Positions 4,512-6,090 of a DNA stretch of 6,090 nt are shown here, piece by piece. Below the pieces are notes generated by a model. That model was not told the DNA's origin. It saw nothing but the letters and a program-made list of their open reading frames with translations, and made no database searches. The DNA is from Chloroflexota bacterium (GTDB lineage: Bacteria > Chloroflexota > Anaerolineae > Anaerolineales > DRKV01). Position numbers and translations under genes: made by a program. How positions within the stretch are numbered: position 1 is the first letter of the stretch; each line of letters begins with the position of its first letter. Where the stretch lies: contig DRKV01000001.1 in assembly GCA_011051635.1 (NCBI GenBank), positions 1 to 6,090 on the forward strand, given 5' to 3'.

Positions 4512-5615
4512 TCACTCCAGCGTCATCATAACGGTCGTCGTCCCCTCGTCGTCGGGCATGATGGTGATTGAGAGCGTTTGCCCTTCTTTGGCCCACGTCT
4601 GGATGTACATATCGCCCAGCGAGTCGTTGCTTTGCAGCGTCCAGCCCTGGTCGGGCAGGTTTTGGACGAAGTAGTCGGAGACGGTCTGCGGAGCGTCGGC
4701 AGTGGTCATCATGCTGTAGCCGCTCATGCTGGCGGTGACTTGCGCGCCGGGGTAAGCGGGCATACCTCCCAGGTTGCCGCCGCCGTTGTTTTCCCCGCCG
4801 TTGCCTCCACTGTTCTCCGGCGGGGTGATGGTGAAGTCGCCGTCTACGTCGCTCACTTCGTAGGTCAGCGAGCCTTTCCCGGCCACGCCGTTGCGCGTCT
4901 CATCCCAGGTCGCCGTCCAGCGAATCATGAAGGGCGGATACTTGCCGGCTTCGGTAATCCAGACCTCGGGGCGCATGTTGCTCATCTCGCCTTCGGCTAT
5001 GGATTGCTCGACTTCGGGCGGGAGAGTGATGATGTAATGCGTGGCCTTGAAACCGTTGACGGTCTCCGTGCCGACTTTTTGGGTGTAGGTGCTGGCGTCG
5101 TTCAGGAAATCTGTCTGGAAAGTCTCGGTGATGGGAGATTCCTCCGATACGCCCTGGCTGTAAAAGCAGTCGCCCTCCGAGCAGAACCAGGCTTCATCGC
5201 CAATCTGGAAGGTCTCGAAATTGCCGTCGGGGCTGCTGATGGACATATGCTCCGCCGGAGGATTGGATGTGTGTTCCAGGATTACATCGTTGGTTTCGGC
5301 GTTGCCGCTTTCGGGCTGCCAGGTGGTGTGAATCGTAATCCGGTAACTTTGCGCCAGTGCGGCGATGTCCTGCACTTCGCCGGGCGCGGCCTCCCCACCG
5401 GTTGCGGGGGGCTGGGAGGGTTCTTCAGCGGTCGGGTTGGCGGGGAGGGTGGTAGGAGCAGTGGCAGGAGCGGTGGCTGCTCCGCTGCTTTGGGGGGCAT
5501 TCTCTTGTGCAGCGGTAGGCGCAGGCGGGGGGGCTTCACCGCCGCCGGTCAGAAAATTGCAGGCCAGAGATACGCTCAAGAGGAGCGCGAGAAGGAAAAA
5601 CAAACGGGTCTTCAC
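4512..5615 (-). CDS. Surface lipoprotein, LolA/LppX-like domain plus C-terminal domain, function unknown
   Basis: This 367-residue protein starts at GTG 5615. AAAGGAG (5624-5630) lies 8 nt upstream and the signal peptide begins immediately (VKTRLFFLLALLLSVSLAC, Cys19 as lipidation site). The frame is open to an ATG at 5735, but those 40 residues are Pro/Ala-rich spacer translation and would bury the signal. The lipobox is SLAC, slightly off the LxxC norm. Residues 26-80 are a Pro/Ala/Thr/Glu-rich tether. Residues 85-265 are beta-rich with YRITIHTTW, GDEAWFCSEGDCFY (Cys145 and Cys150 could form a disulfide), VNGFKATHYIITLPPEV and EVWITEAGKYPPFMIRW, resembling the LolA/LppX/LprG lipoprotein-carrier fold. 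A Gly/Asn linker (269-284) leads to a small domain (285-367) beginning MPAYPGAQVT and including VSDYFVQNLPDQGWTL. A lipid-binding or envelope role is inferred from fold resemblance only. Confidence 0.88.
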   Translation of the reverse strand: MKTRLFFLLALLLSVSLACNFLTGGGEAPPPAPTAAQENAPQSSGAATAPATAPTTLPANPTAEEPSQPPATGGEAAPGEVQDIAALAQSYRITIHTTWQPESGNAETNDVILEHTSNPPAEHMSISSPDGNFETFQIGDEAWFCSEGDCFYSQGVSEESPITETFQTDFLNDASTYTQKVGTETVNGFKATHYIITLPPEVEQSIAEGEMSNMRPEVWITEAGKYPPFMIRWTATWDETRNGVAGKGSLTYEVSDVDGDFTITPPENSGGNGGENNGGGNLGGMPAYPGAQVTASMSGYSMMTTADAPQTVSDYFVQNLPDQGWTLQSNDSLGDMYIQTWAKEGQTLSITIMPDDEGTTTVMMTLE

Positions 5616-5623
5616 AGGGGAAA

Positions 5624-5630
5624 CTCCTTT
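5624..5630 (-). promoter_or_regulatory. Ribosome binding site deciding the GTG start of the lipoprotein
   Basis: AAAGGAG on the minus strand sits 8 nt before GTG 5615. It chooses this start over the upstream in-frame ATG at 5735, which would put 40 non-signal residues ahead of the signal peptide. Confidence 0.75.
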
Positions 5631-5646
5631 CTGAAACGCTGATGGC

Positions 5647-5678
5647 GCAGATGTCGCCGCGGTTGCCGGAGCATCTGC
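5647..5678. promoter_or_regulatory. Inverted repeat in the upstream region of the lipoprotein gene
   Basis: GCAGATG (5647-5653) and CATCTGC (5672-5678) form a perfect 7-bp inverted repeat around 18 nt that contain the smaller palindrome CCGCGG. It lies about 30-60 nt upstream of the lipoprotein start. It could be a leader hairpin or a protein-binding site. No convincing -35/-10 pair was found next to it. Confidence 0.3.
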
Positions 5679-5680
5679 AA

Positions 5681-5852
5681 GGTTGGGGGGCGGGTCAGGG
5701 GGTACGAGGTTAGGCCGTTGCGCCTGCCCAATCACCCCAGCACCCCGTTACCCACTTACGAGGTTGCGGGTTAGGTGGTCGCGAGGTTGGGAGTTGCGGA
5801 GTTAGGCCGTTGTGCCCAATCCCTAATCCCCAATCCCAAGTCCCTGCTCCCC
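5681..5852. repeat. G-rich then C-rich degenerate 7-8 nt repeat spacer (second locus)
   Basis: The spacer alternates G/T-rich and C/A-rich blocks. GTTAGGCCGTTG occurs twice (5709-5720 and 5801-5812). The middle block reads as 8-nt-like units (gaggttgc, gggttagg, gaggttgg, gagttgcg, gagttagg). The last block is a heptamer ladder from 5815 (cccaatc, cctaatc, cccaatc, ccaagtc, cctgctc). The 17 nt at 5743-5759 match 728-744 in the other spacer with one mismatch, so both spacers carry the same repeat family. It ends 3 nt before the NHL-protein stop codon. Confidence 0.65.
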
Positions 5853-5855
5853 TTC

Positions 5856-6090
5856 TCACGGCCCCTCAAAATACATCACCCGCCCGTTGGCGGCATCCGC
5901 GACCCACAGGCCGCCCTCGGCGTCGGCGGCCAGGCCGATGGGCAGGCCGAATTCTCCCGCGCCGCTGCCGAAATCGCCCCACACGCGCACCGCTTCGCCT
6001 GCGGGGGTGAACTCGATGACGCGGTAGCCCTCCGGGTCGCTGAGCGCTACGTTGCCGTTGGCGAGCACGGCGATGTACGGCTTGTTATCC
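5856..6090 (-). CDS. NHL-repeat beta-propeller protein, C-terminal fragment (N-terminus beyond window)
   Basis: The frame is open from the right edge to TGA at 5858-5856 and gives 77 full codons. Reading starts DNKPYIAVLANGNVALSDPE, so there is no need for the internal GTG at 6068 to be a start; the gene begins outside the window. The fragment has two NHL-type blades. NVALSDPEGYRVIEFTPAGEAV is followed by a WGDFGSGAGEFGLPIGLAAD connector typical of NHL propellers. The final blade, GGLWVADAANGRVMYFEGP, carries the usual x-W/Y-V-A-D-x-x-N-x-R-V pattern. NHL propellers are usually extracytoplasmic or scaffold domains that bind proteins or ligands. Nothing here shows catalysis, and other domains cannot be judged from this end. 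It is read in the same direction as the downstream lipoprotein but is separated from it by the repeat spacer. Confidence 0.88.
   Translation of the reverse strand, partial: DNKPYIAVLANGNVALSDPEGYRVIEFTPAGEAVRVWGDFGSGAGEFGLPIGLAADAEGGLWVADAANGRVMYFEGP

Noticed and set aside
4174..4596. 141-residue N-terminal extension of the Mut7-C frame
   Set aside because: It overlaps the GNAT gene completely and the hairpin repeat, is Arg/His/Pro-rich, and the Mut7-C family begins at the ubiquitin-like domain that starts with ATG 4173.
4578..5642. 354-residue plus-strand open frame opposite the lipoprotein gene
   Set aside because: It is antisense to a gene with a clear signal peptide, lipobox and ribosome site. 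Its Gly/Val/Ala-rich translation has no recognisable domain and reflects third-position G+C bias.
5616..5735. Upstream ATG start for the lipoprotein at 5735
   Set aside because: It would place 40 Pro/Ala-rich residues before the signal peptide, while GTG 5615 has AAAGGAG at 8 nt.

Overview
The window is G+C-rich, densely coding bacterial chromosomal DNA. The best guess at a source is a Chloroflexota (Anaerolineae-like) bacterium. Three things point that way: two lipoproteins with Pro/Thr/Ala-rich tethers after the lipobox cysteine, a beta-propeller (NHL) protein, and intergenic spacers filled with degenerate 7-8 nt G-rich/C-rich repeats. This is an inference from style; no marker gene is present.

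Layout. (1) Positions 1-452, minus strand: the N-terminal 150 residues of an amino-acid-type ABC transporter substrate-binding lipoprotein, cut by the left edge. (2) Positions 453-787: a divergent intergenic region of about 335 bp with a candidate promoter on each strand. It also holds two oppositely oriented arrays of a degenerate octamer (GGGTGANN family) with a G-quadruplex motif in the left array. (3) Positions 788-3343, plus strand: a compact apparent operon of an NAD(P)+ aldehyde dehydrogenase, an SCP2-type lipid-binding domain protein, and an XRE/cupin transcriptional regulator whose start overlaps the SCP2 stop codon. (4) Positions 3408-3438: a strong intrinsic terminator between convergent transcription units. 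(5) Positions 3445-5615, minus strand, read right to left: a GTG-initiated lipoprotein with a LolA/LppX-like region plus a small C-terminal domain, a small YjdJ/NATD1-type GNAT acetyltransferase, and a Mut7-C RNase-type protein (ubiquitin-like + PIN-like + zinc ribbon) starting 5 nt after the GNAT stop. A hairpin repeat and a 12-bp palindrome lie between the lipoprotein and the GNAT gene. (6) Positions 5616-5855: a second G-rich/C-rich repeat spacer. (7) Positions 5856-6090, minus strand: the C-terminal end of an NHL-repeat protein that continues past the right edge.

How the genes may work together. The plus-strand cluster looks like a self-regulated module in which a hydrophobic-ligand carrier (SCP2) and an aldehyde-oxidising enzyme are made under a small-molecule-sensing XRE/cupin regulator. 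The substrate cannot be read from the sequence. The minus-strand cluster combines a surface lipoprotein with two housekeeping-type small enzymes and has no obvious shared pathway. No mobile element, CRISPR array, tRNA or rRNA was seen. The most unusual material is non-coding: two spacers built from short-period inverted repeats, and a possible repeat inserted in frame in the Mut7-C gene.
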